Assembly (NCBI GenBank): GCA_003150235.1
Contig: QAMW01000044.1
Location: forward strand, 62,001-126,000
Reading direction: 5' to 3'
Source: Bacteroidales bacterium
GTDB lineage: Bacteria > Bacteroidota > Bacteroidia > Bacteroidales > Muribaculaceae
DNA: 64,000 nucleotides
Shown here: positions 1-10,197 of the stretch, in pieces
How the letters are laid out: each line of letters opens with the position of its first letter
Numbering within the stretch: the stretch's first letter is position 1
Translations under genes and position numbers: made by a program
The notes under the pieces: generated by a model
What the model was told of the DNA's origin: nothing
What the model saw: only the letters and a program-made list of their open reading frames with translations
The model's database searches: none

Positions 1-1111
1 CAGTGCCGACAGGTTTTGCAGGCGTTCCTCCGCCGGGTCCTGCTATGCCTGATGTCGCTATTGCACAATCTGTGTTCAAGGCTTTACATGCCCCTGTGAC
101 CATCTCCCTGACCACTTCTTCGCTCACAGCCCCGTGTTGTTGCAATGTGACCGACGAAACGCCGAGGATATTTTCCTTGACTTGATTACTATATGCTACC
201 ACACCTCCGTTGAACACATCGGAGCATCCGGGTATGGTTGTAATCGTGTGCGCGATGTTTCCTCCCGTGCAGCTTTCTGCAGTAGATAATGACATGCCGC
301 GTTTACGGAGTTCTTCAATAATTAGGGATTCAATCGGGATGTCACGGTCACATAGAACGTGGTCACCTAACATTTTACATAATTCAGTGTGACAGCGGTC
401 TATTTCATGTGTTAGAAATTCTTTGTCAGGATGTTTTCCGTCAATGCGCAGTCTTACTAATCCCGGCTTGGGCAGATAGGCAAGGTGCAGCCATGAGGGG
501 AGGGCATCTTCCCATTCGGATATTGTCATGGCAAGAAGTGATTCGGTATATCCGGTGACAAGCACACAGCGGTGTTCGATGTTTATGTCGCTCTTAAACT
601 TGTCGAGCAATGCCGGAATTACTGCCGTATCAAGCATTTCCCGGGTCTCAAACGGAACTCCTGGCATTGACACAAGTACTTTACCGTCTTTTTCAAACCA
701 CATTATTGGAGCTGTGCCTACGGTGTTCTGGATAACCTTGCACGAAGTGGGCACTACGGCTTGACGTGCGGTCAGTTCGTTAAGTGTCAATCCGCGTTTT
801 TCAAACACTCGCTTGATATTGTCAAGTACCGAAGGGTCTTCCTGCATTTCGCCCCCGAAATATTCGCAAAGAGTGGCCTTTGTGATATCATCTTTCGTAG
901 GCCCAAGACCGCCTGTAGTTATTACAACGTCACTCGATTCAAAAGCGCGGTCAATTGCTCGCACAATTTCTCTTGTGTTGTCGTCAACTACCTGCACGTC
1001 GTTTACTTCCCATCCGTAGGGCGCGAATTTTCGTGCTATGTCACCTGAATTTGTGTCTATTACCTGACCGATAAGTAACTCAGTCCCTATTGCTATTATG
1101 GAAATTTTCAT
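1..1111 (-). CDS. cinA: CinA family nicotinamide-nucleotide amidohydrolase, 3' end cut by window
   Basis: The protein starts MKISIIAIGTELLIGQVID, the MoaB/MogA-like molybdopterin-binding fold that opens CinA proteins. It runs about 370 codons to the window edge, where the C-terminal deamidase domain is in progress (STAESCTGG, then GIAGPGGGTP). CinA proteins are about 410 residues, so only the last few dozen residues should be missing. The family recycles NMN by deamidating the pyridine nucleotide and may also have an N-terminal pyrophosphatase activity. It lies 23 bp downstream of tsaD on the same strand and is probably co-transcribed with it. The start is the ATG complementary to 1109-1111. 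The assignment is secure; the competence-related name is historical. Confidence 0.93.
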   Translation of the reverse strand, partial: MKISIIAIGTELLIGQVIDTNSGDIARKFAPYGWEVNDVQVVDDNTREIVRAIDRAFESSDVVITTGGLGPTKDDITKATLCEYFGGEMQEDPSVLDNIKRVFEKRGLTLNELTARQAVVPTSCKVIQNTVGTAPIMWFEKDGKVLVSMPGVPFETREMLDTAVIPALLDKFKSDINIEHRCVLVTGYTESLLAMTISEWEDALPSWLHLAYLPKPGLVRLRIDGKHPDKEFLTHEIDRCHTELCKMLGDHVLCDRDIPIESLIIEELRKRGMSLSTAESCTGGNIAHTITTIPGCSDVFNGGVVAYSNQVKENILGVSSVTLQQHGAVSEEVVREMVTGACKALNTDCAIATSGIAGPGGGTPAKPVGT

Positions 1112-1134
1112 AATTTAATCTTTTTGAATGGTGA

Positions 1135-2151
1135 TTAAACTTGTACTCTTGCGTAAGGAGCCGCGTCATACTTGCAAAATTGCTTGTCAAGAAACTTGAA
1201 ATATCCCGCAATAGCCACCATCGCTGCATTATCGGTGGTAAATGCTCGCTCCGGAATGAATGCCGTAAGTCCGTTTTTATTGCAATATTCCGCCACGGCA
1301 TTTCTTACGCCTGAGTTTGCTGATACGCCACCTCCAATTGCAACGGTATGCACACCGGTCATTTCCACTGCCTTTTTTAGTTTTGACAGCAGGATATCTA
1401 TAATCGTAGCCTGTAGCGATGCCGCAAGGTCAGCTTTATTTTTCTCTATAAAATCGGGATCGATTTTTATGTTGTCACGCAACGTGTACAGGAAAGAGGT
1501 CTTCAATCCACTGAAGCTGTAATCAAGTCCGGGAATACGGGGTTTGGAAAATTTAAAACGTGCTGGATTCCCCTCCGCAGCAAGACGGTCGATGTGAGGA
1601 CCGCCTGGATAGGGGAGTCCTATCACTTTCGCACACTTGTCGAATGCTTCACCTGCAGCGTCATCGATTGTCTGTCCGAGCACCTCCATGTCAGAAGGGC
1701 TTTTAACCAGGATTATCTGAGAATTGCCTCCCGATATAAGCAGGCATAAATATGGAAATTCCGGTACGGTGTCATCCTCTTTTTTGCGTATGAAATGAGA
1801 CAATACATGTCCATGCAGATGGTTGACATCTACTATCGGTATGTCAAGACCGAGCGAAAGTCCTTTTGCAAAAGATGTACCGACCAGAAGCGAGCCGAGA
1901 AGTCCGGGGCCGCGGGTAAATGCTATCGCCGACAGGTCATGTTTATCGATTCCGGCATGTCGAAGGGCGGCATCGACAACCGGTACAATGTTTTGCTGAT
2001 GGGCGCGCGATGCAAGTTCCGGGACGACCCCTCCATATTCTTCGTGCACTTTCTGGCTGGCGATTATATTGCTTGCGAGAATCCCGTCGCGTATTACTGC
2101 CGCCGAAGTGTCGTCACAAGATGATTCGATTCCAAGTATTGTTATACTCAT
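1135..2151 (-). CDS. tsaD: tRNA N6-adenosine threonylcarbamoyltransferase TsaD
   Basis: This is a 338-residue member of the Kae1/TsaD family, which transfers threonylcarbamoyl from TC-AMP to A37 of ANN-decoding tRNAs together with TsaB and TsaE. The N-terminal ASKHA nucleotide-binding motif GIESSCDDTS is at residues 7-16. The metal-binding HxxxH is seen as H111 and H115 in NHLHGH. Glycine-rich motifs follow (LISGGNSQ, AIGGGVSANSG), and the length is normal. It reads away from tamB, with a -7 promoter box 20 bp upstream of the start, and is followed by cinA. Identification is secure. Confidence 0.97.
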   Translation of the reverse strand: MSITILGIESSCDDTSAAVIRDGILASNIIASQKVHEEYGGVVPELASRAHQQNIVPVVDAALRHAGIDKHDLSAIAFTRGPGLLGSLLVGTSFAKGLSLGLDIPIVDVNHLHGHVLSHFIRKKEDDTVPEFPYLCLLISGGNSQIILVKSPSDMEVLGQTIDDAAGEAFDKCAKVIGLPYPGGPHIDRLAAEGNPARFKFSKPRIPGLDYSFSGLKTSFLYTLRDNIKIDPDFIEKNKADLAASLQATIIDILLSKLKKAVEMTGVHTVAIGGGVSANSGVRNAVAEYCNKNGLTAFIPERAFTTDNAAMVAIAGYFKFLDKQFCKYDAAPYARVQV

Positions 2152-2170
2152 ATTTAGATTAATTATGGTG

Positions 2171-2178
2171 CAAAATTA
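2171..2178 (-). promoter_or_regulatory. Promoter -7 box for tsaD-cinA
   Basis: The minus strand reads TAATTTTG followed by CA, matching the Bacteroidetes -7 consensus TAnnTTTG. The ATG of tsaD lies about 20 bp downstream. No clear -33 TTTG is seen. It is back to back with the tamB promoter. Confidence 0.6.
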
Positions 2179-2199
2179 CATATTTCCGTAGATTTATGA

Positions 2200-2207
2200 T
2201 AAATTTG
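2200..2207 (+). promoter_or_regulatory. Promoter -7 box for tamB
   Basis: TAAATTTG matches the TAnnTTTG element, with the tamB ATG 22 bp further on. A good -33 element is not visible. With the opposing box at 2171-2178 this forms a compact divergent promoter region. Confidence 0.6.
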
Positions 2208-2228
2208 CAGATAATTTCAGCGACCTAA

Positions 2229-5200
2229 ATGACCAGACTCTATAATATACTCCGTGCCTTAGCTGTTTCCGTTCTTGCCGTAGCCGTCATAGTCCCGGTT
2301 ATGTTGTATATTGTATTGTCTATCGGGGCGGTGCAACGTGAACTTTGTAAGGTAGGTGAGAAGGAGTTGTCGGGATTGTTGGGAGCTGATGTCACAATCT
2401 GCGAATTATCCGTGAGTCCTTTCAATAAAGTGTTGTTGAAAGATGTATCGGTAATTGTTGCACCGGGTGACACTGCTTTACAGGTTGAGCGACTTGGTGC
2501 CGGGGTCGTCTTGGGAAAGCTCTTTTTTGACCGGCGCATAGTTTTCTCCTACGCGGAGATTATCGGTCTTGATGCCCGGTTACGTCGCGATTCAGCAGGT
2601 GCACCACTGAATATTCAGCCGATTATCGACAAGCTGTCGCCTAAAGATAAGAATAAACCGCCTACACGGTATGACTTGCGGGTGAATAACATAGTGATAC
2701 GCCGGAGCGGTATCAGCTATGATGTGGCTGCCAGTCCTGTGACACACGGGAAATTTAATCCCGACCATATTAAGATATATGGACTAAAGGCCGACCTCCT
2801 TTTGCCGAGAATTAAAAATGATGATTATGTAGTTAACCTCAACCGTCTTGCGCTGCGTGAGCAATCGGGATTATCGGTTGAGTCGCTTGGCGGATTATTC
2901 ATGATTTCGGACTCTCTTCTCGCTGTGAGGGACTTCTCGCTTGAATTGCCTCAGTCCCGTATTCTCACAGATGACATTAACATGTCTTATCAAGGATGGG
3001 CTGATTTATCCGCCAATATTTTGAGACTCCCGTTCTCATTTAAATTGCTCGACGGGACAGTCGTCACGCCATCTGATTTTAAAGGATTCCTGCCGATGCT
3101 GGCAAATTTTAATCAGCACATTGATACCCGTGTGGATATCGCAGGCTCAATCAATGATTTTGATGTCAATCAGGTGTCAATGCAGTCATCTGACGGATTG
3201 TTCAGTCTTGAATTTGCCGGTCGTTTAAGCGGGCTGCATTCTATAAAGGATATTGATGCAGAAGTCGGGGATTTGTCGCTCGATGTTGAAGGCACACAGG
3301 CAGCCGGCTTATTATCCGGATTGGTAAATGTATCGCCCACGGTTGTGAAAATGCTTGGAAATATGGGACGCATCAGGCTATCGGGAGAGGCGGCCGGAAA
3401 TATAAACAGAGCATTTTATAATGGCACGATACTGACTTCTACCGGTAATCTTGACCTGAATGCCACTTATTCAAGCAAGGGAGGGGCATCGCCTCGACAT
3501 TTTGAAGGTGAAGTCGTGATTGAAGACCTCGCGTTAGGCAATATAACGGGCGACAGTCGTCTTGGTACATTGACAGCACATATAAATGCCGATACTGAGA
3601 TACGTCGGTCTTCTGTTTATGGAAAGATTAATGCGGTGGTTGACGATTTTGATTACAGGAATTATAATTATAAAAATATCACTGCCGAGGTTGATATCGA
3701 TGATAAAATGCTTTCAGGTATTGTGTCGATTGACGATGATAATATCAGATTGTCGGTAGACGGGAATGTCGATATCACACCCGGGAAAACGGATTGTGAT
3801 GTGAGGGCGACACTGCGTGATTTTAGTCCCGCCGCACTTAATCTTACCGATAAATATGCAGGTTACCGTATGTCGGCTGACATGATGATTGACATGCATG
3901 GCGAGAATATAGAAAATCTTGACGGAAGGGCGGAGATAAATCGATTTGCATTTAAAAACGAGGGAGAAGAAGGCATAGAACTACCTCATTTTGTACTTAT
4001 GTCGTCGGGAAGTACTTCGCCGCAATATATTCTCGTACATTCCGACATACTCGATGCACAGCTTAAAGGTCATTACCGGTTTAAAGATATTGTGCCCGCT
4101 GCAAAGTGTATTCTTGCTGATGTAATGCCCGTGCTTTTCCCGCGAAAGGATAATGAACACAAAAGACCTCTTCCCGAATATCTCGCGAATTTCGCTCTGG
4201 AGCTTGACATCAAAGGGAATGAAACGACTAACAGCTGGCTTCAATTTTTCAAATCGCCGGTAAAAATCCTTCATCCGATTAGTCTTGATGCGACGATGGA
4301 TAACGAAGAGCACACAATGAAGCTCACAGTTGATGCCCCGTACCTGTTACAGAAAGATAAGTTCATTGACAATACCAAACTGCTGATGGCAATCGACGGT
4401 ACGGAAAACAGTGCCGATATCTTTTTATCAACCTTATATCCCACAAAAAAAGGTAATGCCACCCTGGAGTTTACCGGTCATGGACTGTCGGATCGTATAG
4501 ACACGCGGATTTCATGGGATATTGACCGGGAAAAAGAGTTTGCCGGGGTACTTGACCTTTCCACGTTATTGTCGCGCCGGGATTATGACGGCACACTCGG
4601 AGTCGATGTCGATATCAGAAAAAGCCGTCTTGTATTTAATGATACAGCGTGGATTGTTCATCCGGCAAGTGTATCATGGTCTGACAAACGCCTGCTCGTC
4701 AATGATATCGATATAAGTCGTACCGGACAGTTTATACGCATATCCGGAGCCGCCTCTTCCAATCCACTGGATGTGTTGTGTATTGACTTGCGCGATGTAA
4801 GTCTTGATTATGTATTTGAGACGCTCGATATCAGCAACGTCATGTTTGGGGGTGTGGCTACCGGCACATTCTTTGCATCCGAGCTGTTCACCAAAGATCC
4901 GCGTCTCTCTATTCAGGGGCTGAAGGTCAAAGGACTCAGCTACAATCACTCGCTTCTTGGCGATGCTGATATAAAAAGTGCATGGGACAATGAGACTAAA
5001 GGTGTCACTATTGATGCCGTCATCTCACAGAACAACGGGCATAAGTCATATATCGACGGAGCGATATACCCGATTGCCCAGTCACTTGATTTCAGATTCA
5101 AAGCTGACAAACTCGATGTCGGTTTCATGAAGCCTTATATGGAGGCGTTTACATCGGAGATAAGCGGATATGCGTCAGGCGATGCCCGGCTTTTCGGAAC

Positions 5201-6806
5201 ATTTAAGCTCATTGATATGACCGGTGATATTTATGCCGAGGATTTGAAGATGAAACTTGATTTTACCAATACATATTATACCACATCTGATTCCATACAT
5301 TTGTCTCCGGGGCGGATAGCGTTCGGAGATGTGGTGTTGCATGACATATACGGCAATACGGCACGTCTTGACGGATGGGTGACCCATAAATGTTTCAAAG
5401 AGCCTGAATTTGAATTTAACATCACAAATGCGCGCAATTTCCTCTGTTTTGATATAAACGAGAAGCTAAGCCCCGACTGGTATGGACATATATTCTGTAA
5501 CGGTGTCGCCCATGTAAAAGGTGTTCCCGGTTTCATCGATATAAATGTCGACATGTCTACCGCCCCACAATCGGTGTTTACATTTGTGCTGTCTGATACG
5601 GAAGCTGCCGATGAATATACCTTCATGACCTTTCATGACCGCGACGAGCTGAAAGGCGAGCTGTTGCTTTCAGTCGAAGATCCTCAGAAGGCAGCGGTAA
5701 ACCGGCTGAAAGAATATTATGCCCGTCTTAATCGCGAGGAAAGCTCGCCTACGTTGTACCGTATTAACCTTCAGGTAAACGCTACACCCGACGGAGAACT
5801 TGTGCTTGTGATGGATCCCGTCGGTGGCGACCGTATAAAGGCACGTGGCAATGGAAACCTGCGCATAGAATACAATTCAGCCGATGAAGATATGCGTATG
5901 TTTGGCACTTACACCCTGTCGCAAGGAAGCTATAATTTCACACTTCAGGATATCATCATAAAAGACTTCACTATAAAGCCCGGCAGTTCGATTTCATTCC
6001 ACGGCGACCCTCTTGCCGCCATGCTTGATATCGAGGCGGTATATTCGGTCAATGCCAACCTCAGCGACCTTGACGAGTCATTCCTTCAGGATCGCGAGCT
6101 AAATCGTACGAATGTTCCTGTCCATGCGTTATTAAAAGTGTCGGGCGACATGCAGCAGCCTGATATCAGTTTCGACCTGGAATTTCCTACGCTGACTCAA
6201 GACACTTACCGCAAAGTCAAGAGTATAGTAAGTACTGATGAGATGATGAACCGTCAGATTATTTATCTTTTGGCGCTGAACCGTTTCTACACGCCCGACT
6301 ACATGGCATCGACGACCAAGGGAAATGAACTGGTATCTGTGGCTTCATCCACCATTTCCTCCCAGTTGAGTTCAATGCTTGGACAATTAAGCGACAACTG
6401 GAGCATAGCCCCTAATATAAGAAGTGACAAAGGCGATTTCAGTGACATGGAGGTCGATCTTGCCTTATCGAGCTACTTACTTAACAACAGGCTCCTCTTT
6501 AACGGTAATTTCGGATATAGGGACAAGGCATTGAACAATAATTCGTTTATTGGTGATTTTGACCTTGAATATCTTCTTAACAAGTCAGGCAACATAAGAC
6601 TCAAGGCATATAATCGCTATAACGACCAGAACTATTATGTGAAATCAGCGTTGACAACTCAAGGAGTAGGCATCATGTTCCGGCGTGATTTCGACGATAT
6701 ATTTTCATTTATAAAGCGTTTGCGCAAAAAGGAGAAGAATACTGTCGCGCTTCCTGTTGATTCGACTAACATAAACATAGATAATGATATTCTTAAACAC
6801 GATTAA
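2229..6806 (+). CDS. tamB: Translocation/assembly module protein TamB
   Basis: This 1525-residue protein has a single hydrophobic anchor near residues 8-30, then a very long region of short beta-strand-like repeats rich in Asp, Gly and Ser. The C-terminal TamB (DUF490-type) domain lies in about the last 400 residues. The architecture fits the AsmA/TamB group of periplasm-spanning beta-taco proteins, which carry lipids or help outer-membrane protein assembly. No TamA/Omp85 partner is in the window. It is divergent from tsaD. Its stop lies inside the start of the downstream symporter gene (23 bp overlap), suggesting coupling. The family call is firm; the substrate cannot be read from sequence. 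Confidence 0.9.
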   Translation: MTRLYNILRALAVSVLAVAVIVPVMLYIVLSIGAVQRELCKVGEKELSGLLGADVTICELSVSPFNKVLLKDVSVIVAPGDTALQVERLGAGVVLGKLFFDRRIVFSYAEIIGLDARLRRDSAGAPLNIQPIIDKLSPKDKNKPPTRYDLRVNNIVIRRSGISYDVAASPVTHGKFNPDHIKIYGLKADLLLPRIKNDDYVVNLNRLALREQSGLSVESLGGLFMISDSLLAVRDFSLELPQSRILTDDINMSYQGWADLSANILRLPFSFKLLDGTVVTPSDFKGFLPMLANFNQHIDTRVDIAGSINDFDVNQVSMQSSDGLFSLEFAGRLSGLHSIKDIDAEVGDLSLDVEGTQAAGLLSGLVNVSPTVVKMLGNMGRIRLSGEAAGNINRAFYNGTILTSTGNLDLNATYSSKGGASPRHFEGEVVIEDLALGNITGDSRLGTLTAHINADTEIRRSSVYGKINAVVDDFDYRNYNYKNITAEVDIDDKMLSGIVSIDDDNIRLSVDGNVDITPGKTDCDVRATLRDFSPAALNLTDKYAGYRMSADMMIDMHGENIENLDGRAEINRFAFKNEGEEGIELPHFVLMSSGSTSPQYILVHSDILDAQLKGHYRFKDIVPAAKCILADVMPVLFPRKDNEHKRPLPEYLANFALELDIKGNETTNSWLQFFKSPVKILHPISLDATMDNEEHTMKLTVDAPYLLQKDKFIDNTKLLMAIDGTENSADIFLSTLYPTKKGNATLEFTGHGLSDRIDTRISWDIDREKEFAGVLDLSTLLSRRDYDGTLGVDVDIRKSRLVFNDTAWIVHPASVSWSDKRLLVNDIDISRTGQFIRISGAASSNPLDVLCIDLRDVSLDYVFETLDISNVMFGGVATGTFFASELFTKDPRLSIQGLKVKGLSYNHSLLGDADIKSAWDNETKGVTIDAVISQNNGHKSYIDGAIYPIAQSLDFRFKADKLDVGFMKPYMEAFTSEISGYASGDARLFGTFKLIDMTGDIYAEDLKMKLDFTNTYYTTSDSIHLSPGRIAFGDVVLHDIYGNTARLDGWVTHKCFKEPEFEFNITNARNFLCFDINEKLSPDWYGHIFCNGVAHVKGVPGFIDINVDMSTAPQSVFTFVLSDTEAADEYTFMTFHDRDELKGELLLSVEDPQKAAVNRLKEYYARLNREESSPTLYRINLQVNATPDGELVLVMDPVGGDRIKARGNGNLRIEYNSADEDMRMFGTYTLSQGSYNFTLQDIIIKDFTIKPGSSISFHGDPLAAMLDIEAVYSVNANLSDLDESFLQDRELNRTNVPVHALLKVSGDMQQPDISFDLEFPTLTQDTYRKVKSIVSTDEMMNRQIIYLLALNRFYTPDYMASTTKGNELVSVASSTISSQLSSMLGQLSDNWSIAPNIRSDKGDFSDMEVDLALSSYLLNNRLLFNGNFGYRDKALNNNSFIGDFDLEYLLNKSGNIRLKAYNRYNDQNYYVKSALTTQGVGIMFRRDFDDIFSFIKRLRKKEKNTVALPVDSTNINIDNDILKHD

Positions 6807-8190
6807 TGATATCTTGTGGACTTATATTCTTGTTGCGGTATTGCTTTTTGCCGCCGTATGGTTCACAATAAGGACAAAAGGAGTCCAATTCCGTATGCTT
6901 GGGGAGATGGTGCGCCTTCTCTGTGTTTCCGGGAAAAAGGAATGTGCAAGTGACACTCATGAGGACTCACATCATAGCATAAGCTCATTTCAAGCTTTTG
7001 CAGTATCCATTGCAAGCCGTGTCGGCACGGGCAATCTTGCCGGAGTGGCGACAGCGATAGCTATCGGAGGTCCGGGAGCCGTGTTCTGGATGTGGGTGAT
7101 AGCATTGCTCGGAGCTGCAACCTCATTTATTGAGTCGACACTTGCGCAGCTCTACAAGGTTAAGGGTGAGGATTCATTCCGCGGCGGTCCGGCATATTAT
7201 ATTCAGAAGGGTCTGGGTAAACGGTGGTTTGCAGTGCTGTTTGCCGTCTTGATAACGCTCACTTTCGGACTTGCGTTTAACTCGGTACAATCCAATACTA
7301 TGGCTGCCGCTGCACAAGTGTCGTTCGGATTCTCTCCGGTATGGGTAGGTGTGGTGCTTACTGTTTTGACAGTGGTGATTATATGGGGAGGTATTCAGCG
7401 TATTTCACGTTTCAGCGAAATCGTTGTTCCGGTCATGGCAATCCTTTATATTTTGCTCGCAATTTTTGTCATCGTGATAAGCTATAAACGTATTCCCGAT
7501 GTATTGTATCTGATAGTACATGATGCTTTTCATGGCAGTGCTATGCTTGGCGGCGGTGTGGGTATGGCTCTCCTGATGGGAATAAAACGCGGTCTTTTCA
7601 GTAATGAGGCAGGCGAAGGTTCGGCTCCTAACGTGGCTGCTACCGCCTCGGTGAGCCATCCTGTAAAACAGGGTCTCATCCAGGCATTTGCCGTATTTAC
7701 TGATACTCTCCTTATTTGCAGTTGCACGGCATTTATAATTTTATGCAGTGGTCTTTTTGACAGTGGCTTGTCAGGCATTCAGCTTACTCAGGTCGCCCTT
7801 GAGGGAGAAGTGGGCAAGATCGGGTCGGTATTTGTAGCGGTTGCGGTGTTTTTCTTTGCGTTTACGAGCATCGTATCCAACTATTATTATGGAGAAACCA
7901 ATCTGCAGTTTATACACAACTCCCGTACATTGATTGTAATATACAGGCTCATTGTCGGGGCTATGGTCATGACCGGTGCTGTCACTTCCCTTGAATTTGT
8001 CTGGGGGCTTGCCGACGTCTTCATGGGATTGATGACATTGTGTAATCTTACTGCTCTTGCTTTTCTCGGCAAATACTCAATTATATTATTGCGCGACTAT
8101 ACGTCACAGCGCACCCGTGGCTACAATCCCCAGTATCATTGCTCGACCATACCGGAGATTGCCGACCAGACTGAATGTTGGCCCGATTAA
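6784..8190 (+). CDS. Sodium:alanine/glycine symporter family protein (AGCS)
   Basis: The 468 residues are strongly hydrophobic with roughly ten to eleven membrane segments. Family features include an N-terminal segment ending in a TIRTKGVQFR stretch, the RVGTGNLAGVATAIAIGGPG motif, and FSNEAGEGSAPN in the middle. AGCS transporters bring small neutral amino acids into the cell with Na+ or H+. The ATG at 6784 overlaps tamB by 23 bp and no better start lies downstream. The stop codon overlaps the stop of nadE on the opposite strand (TTAA at 8187-8190). The exact amino acid transported is not determinable. Confidence 0.93.
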   Translation: MIFLNTINDILWTYILVAVLLFAAVWFTIRTKGVQFRMLGEMVRLLCVSGKKECASDTHEDSHHSISSFQAFAVSIASRVGTGNLAGVATAIAIGGPGAVFWMWVIALLGAATSFIESTLAQLYKVKGEDSFRGGPAYYIQKGLGKRWFAVLFAVLITLTFGLAFNSVQSNTMAAAAQVSFGFSPVWVGVVLTVLTVVIIWGGIQRISRFSEIVVPVMAILYILLAIFVIVISYKRIPDVLYLIVHDAFHGSAMLGGGVGMALLMGIKRGLFSNEAGEGSAPNVAATASVSHPVKQGLIQAFAVFTDTLLICSCTAFIILCSGLFDSGLSGIQLTQVALEGEVGKIGSVFVAVAVFFFAFTSIVSNYYYGETNLQFIHNSRTLIVIYRLIVGAMVMTGAVTSLEFVWGLADVFMGLMTLCNLTALAFLGKYSIILLRDYTSQRTRGYNPQYHCSTIPEIADQTECWPD

Positions 8191-10079
8191 AGGCTTTCAC
8201 ATTCCTGGAGCCACGCTTTCGACGAGGCATCAGATGGCATACGCCAGTCACCACGTGGCGAAAGACATACACTGCCGACCTTGGGCCCGTCGGGCAGACA
8301 TGACCGTTTGAACTGCTGCGTGAAGAAACGACGGAAAAATGTCGTTATCCAATGTTTGATTGTCGCCTTATCGTACACCCCTTCAAATGCCTTGCATGCC
8401 ATTGTGTATATGCGGCGCGGTGTAAATCCGTAACGCAACGTGTAATAAAGGAAAAAGTCATGCAATTCATATGGTCCGACAAGGTCTTCAGTCTTTTGTT
8501 TGATGTTGCCATGTTCATCGGCGGGAATCAGTTCGGGGCTGATAGGGGTGTCGACGATATCGAGAAGTGTGTCGCGCTCACGGTCGGAAGCGGCGTGAAG
8601 AGCAAACCATTTGACAAGATATTTCACAAGAGTCTTCGGTATCCCCGCATTGACACCATACATTGACATGTGGTCCCCGTTGTATGTTGCCCAGCCGAGA
8701 GCAAGTTCCGACAGATCTCCGGTTCCGAGTACCATTCCTCCGGTCTGATTGGCTATATCCATTAATATCTGTGTGCGTTCACGTGCCTGCGAATTTTCGT
8801 AGGTGACATCGTGGTTGTTGATATCATGACCGATGTCATGGAAATGCTGTGTCACCGCCGCCGCTATTGAAATTTCTTTCATGGTGATACCGAGAGCTTC
8901 CATAAGTGACAAAGCGTTGGTATATGTGCGGTCGGTAGTGCCGAATCCCGGCATCGTTACTCCTGTTATTCCTTTGCGATCAAGTCCGAGTCGGTCAAAG
9001 GTCTTTACTGCGACCAATAAGGCGAGTGTCGAGTCAAGCCCCCCGGATATACCTACTACAAGGCTTTTGGTATGTGTCGCTTCAAGACGTCGCGCCAGTC
9101 CGGCAACCTGGATATTGATTATCTCCTCACAGCGTTCATCGATTATCTTGTCCTCCGATGGTACAAAGGGGTGGGGGGCTATAGTACGGTAAAGCATATC
9201 GTCAACCACGGGGGTGATATCGGCAAATACAGTCTTGTATTGGCTGGGATTGCCGGTTGTCTTGCAATCATTGAACGACATTATGTGCATTCTGTCGCGA
9301 TTAATTGCCGCGATATCGATGTCGGCGATTACATAATTAGGTTCATGTTGCCACCGCTTGTTAATTGCAAGTATCGAGCCGTTTTCAGCTATTACCGCTT
9401 TACCGTCAAAAACAAGGTCGGTCGATGATTCTCCATATCCTGCCGATGCGTACACATACGCGCCGATGCATGATGCCGACTGCCGTTTGATAAGGTCAAT
9501 CAGGTAATTATATTTACCTATGATATCGTTGGAGGCGGAGAGATTTACGAGCACTTGTGCGCCGGCAAGAGCCTGATGTGTCGAAGGCGGTATCGGTGTC
9601 CATAAATCCTCGCAGATTTCAATTCCTATCTTTACACCGTTGATGTCAATCAATGTATCGTTGGCTAATCCGGAGGGATTGGCTGCTACAAACCATCTTT
9701 TTTCGTAAAATTCGTTGTAGTCCGGCAAGTATGTCTTTGGAACTATCGCGAGTATTTCACCACCTCCGATAACCACAGCACAATTATACAGTGCGCCGTT
9801 ATGACGTATTGGCGACCCGACGATAAATACCAGATTTACGGTAGCGGAAAACTCACGCAGACGGGCGATACCGGCATCGGCGGCATCAATCAGTTGCTCC
9901 TGATGGAAAAGGTCGGCACAGGTGTAGCCGGTGACGGAAAGTTCCGGGAACACGGCAAGCATTACTCCTTTGCCGTCGAGCGTCTTGCACATCTCGATAA
10001 TGCTGTCTACGTTAAACTCCACATCGGCTACATTCACGCCCGGTACGGCGGCAGCTACTCTGAAATATCCTGTATTCAT
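8187..10079 (-). CDS. nadE: NAD+ synthase, glutamine-hydrolysing
   Basis: A two-domain NadE of about 630 residues. The N-terminal nitrilase-type glutaminase has a Glu-Lys-Cys triad visible as FPELSVTGY (Glu near 46), VVPKTYLPDY and GIEICEDLW. The C-terminal synthetase has the ATP-pyrophosphatase loop SGGLDS. It makes NAD+ from deamido-NAD+ using glutamine nitrogen. I place the start at the ATG ending at 10079 (MNTGYFRVAAAVPG). The in-frame TTG at 10121 overlaps the promoter -7 box, so it cannot be the start if that box is used. The gene is convergent with the symporter gene, and their stops overlap. Confidence 0.96.
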   Translation of the reverse strand: MNTGYFRVAAAVPGVNVADVEFNVDSIIEMCKTLDGKGVMLAVFPELSVTGYTCADLFHQEQLIDAADAGIARLREFSATVNLVFIVGSPIRHNGALYNCAVVIGGGEILAIVPKTYLPDYNEFYEKRWFVAANPSGLANDTLIDINGVKIGIEICEDLWTPIPPSTHQALAGAQVLVNLSASNDIIGKYNYLIDLIKRQSASCIGAYVYASAGYGESSTDLVFDGKAVIAENGSILAINKRWQHEPNYVIADIDIAAINRDRMHIMSFNDCKTTGNPSQYKTVFADITPVVDDMLYRTIAPHPFVPSEDKIIDERCEEIINIQVAGLARRLEATHTKSLVVGISGGLDSTLALLVAVKTFDRLGLDRKGITGVTMPGFGTTDRTYTNALSLMEALGITMKEISIAAAVTQHFHDIGHDINNHDVTYENSQARERTQILMDIANQTGGMVLGTGDLSELALGWATYNGDHMSMYGVNAGIPKTLVKYLVKWFALHAASDRERDTLLDIVDTPISPELIPADEHGNIKQKTEDLVGPYELHDFFLYYTLRYGFTPRRIYTMACKAFEGVYDKATIKHWITTFFRRFFTQQFKRSCLPDGPKVGSVCLSPRGDWRMPSDASSKAWLQECESL

Positions 10080-10109
10080 AATCTTGTCTTGCTTTTCTAT
10101 TGGTTGATG

Positions 10110-10117
10110 CAAAGATA
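10110..10117 (-). promoter_or_regulatory. Promoter -7 box for nadE
   Basis: The minus strand reads TATCTTTG then CA, an exact TAnnTTTG match about 30 bp upstream of the chosen nadE ATG. Its position supports the ATG at 10079 over the upstream TTG. No convincing -33 element is visible. Confidence 0.6.
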
Positions 10118-10157
10118 ACAATTAAAAGTCGAAAGAGTCTAACAGACCATTCAAGAG

Positions 10158-10190
10158 ATTGCCGGGATTCATAAAAAAAGAGTAATTTTG
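10158..10190 (+). promoter_or_regulatory. Promoter for menD
   Basis: ATTG at 10158-10161 and TAATTTTG at 10183-10190 are separated by 21 bp, close to the Bacteroidetes -33/-7 layout. Only seven bases separate the -7 box from the menD ATG, so the transcript would have almost no leader. Confidence 0.6.
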
Positions 10191-10197
10191 CAGAATT

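Noticed and set aside
10080..10121. TTG at 10121 as start of nadE
   Set aside because: The interval contains the promoter -7 box and the extra residues do not resemble NadE.
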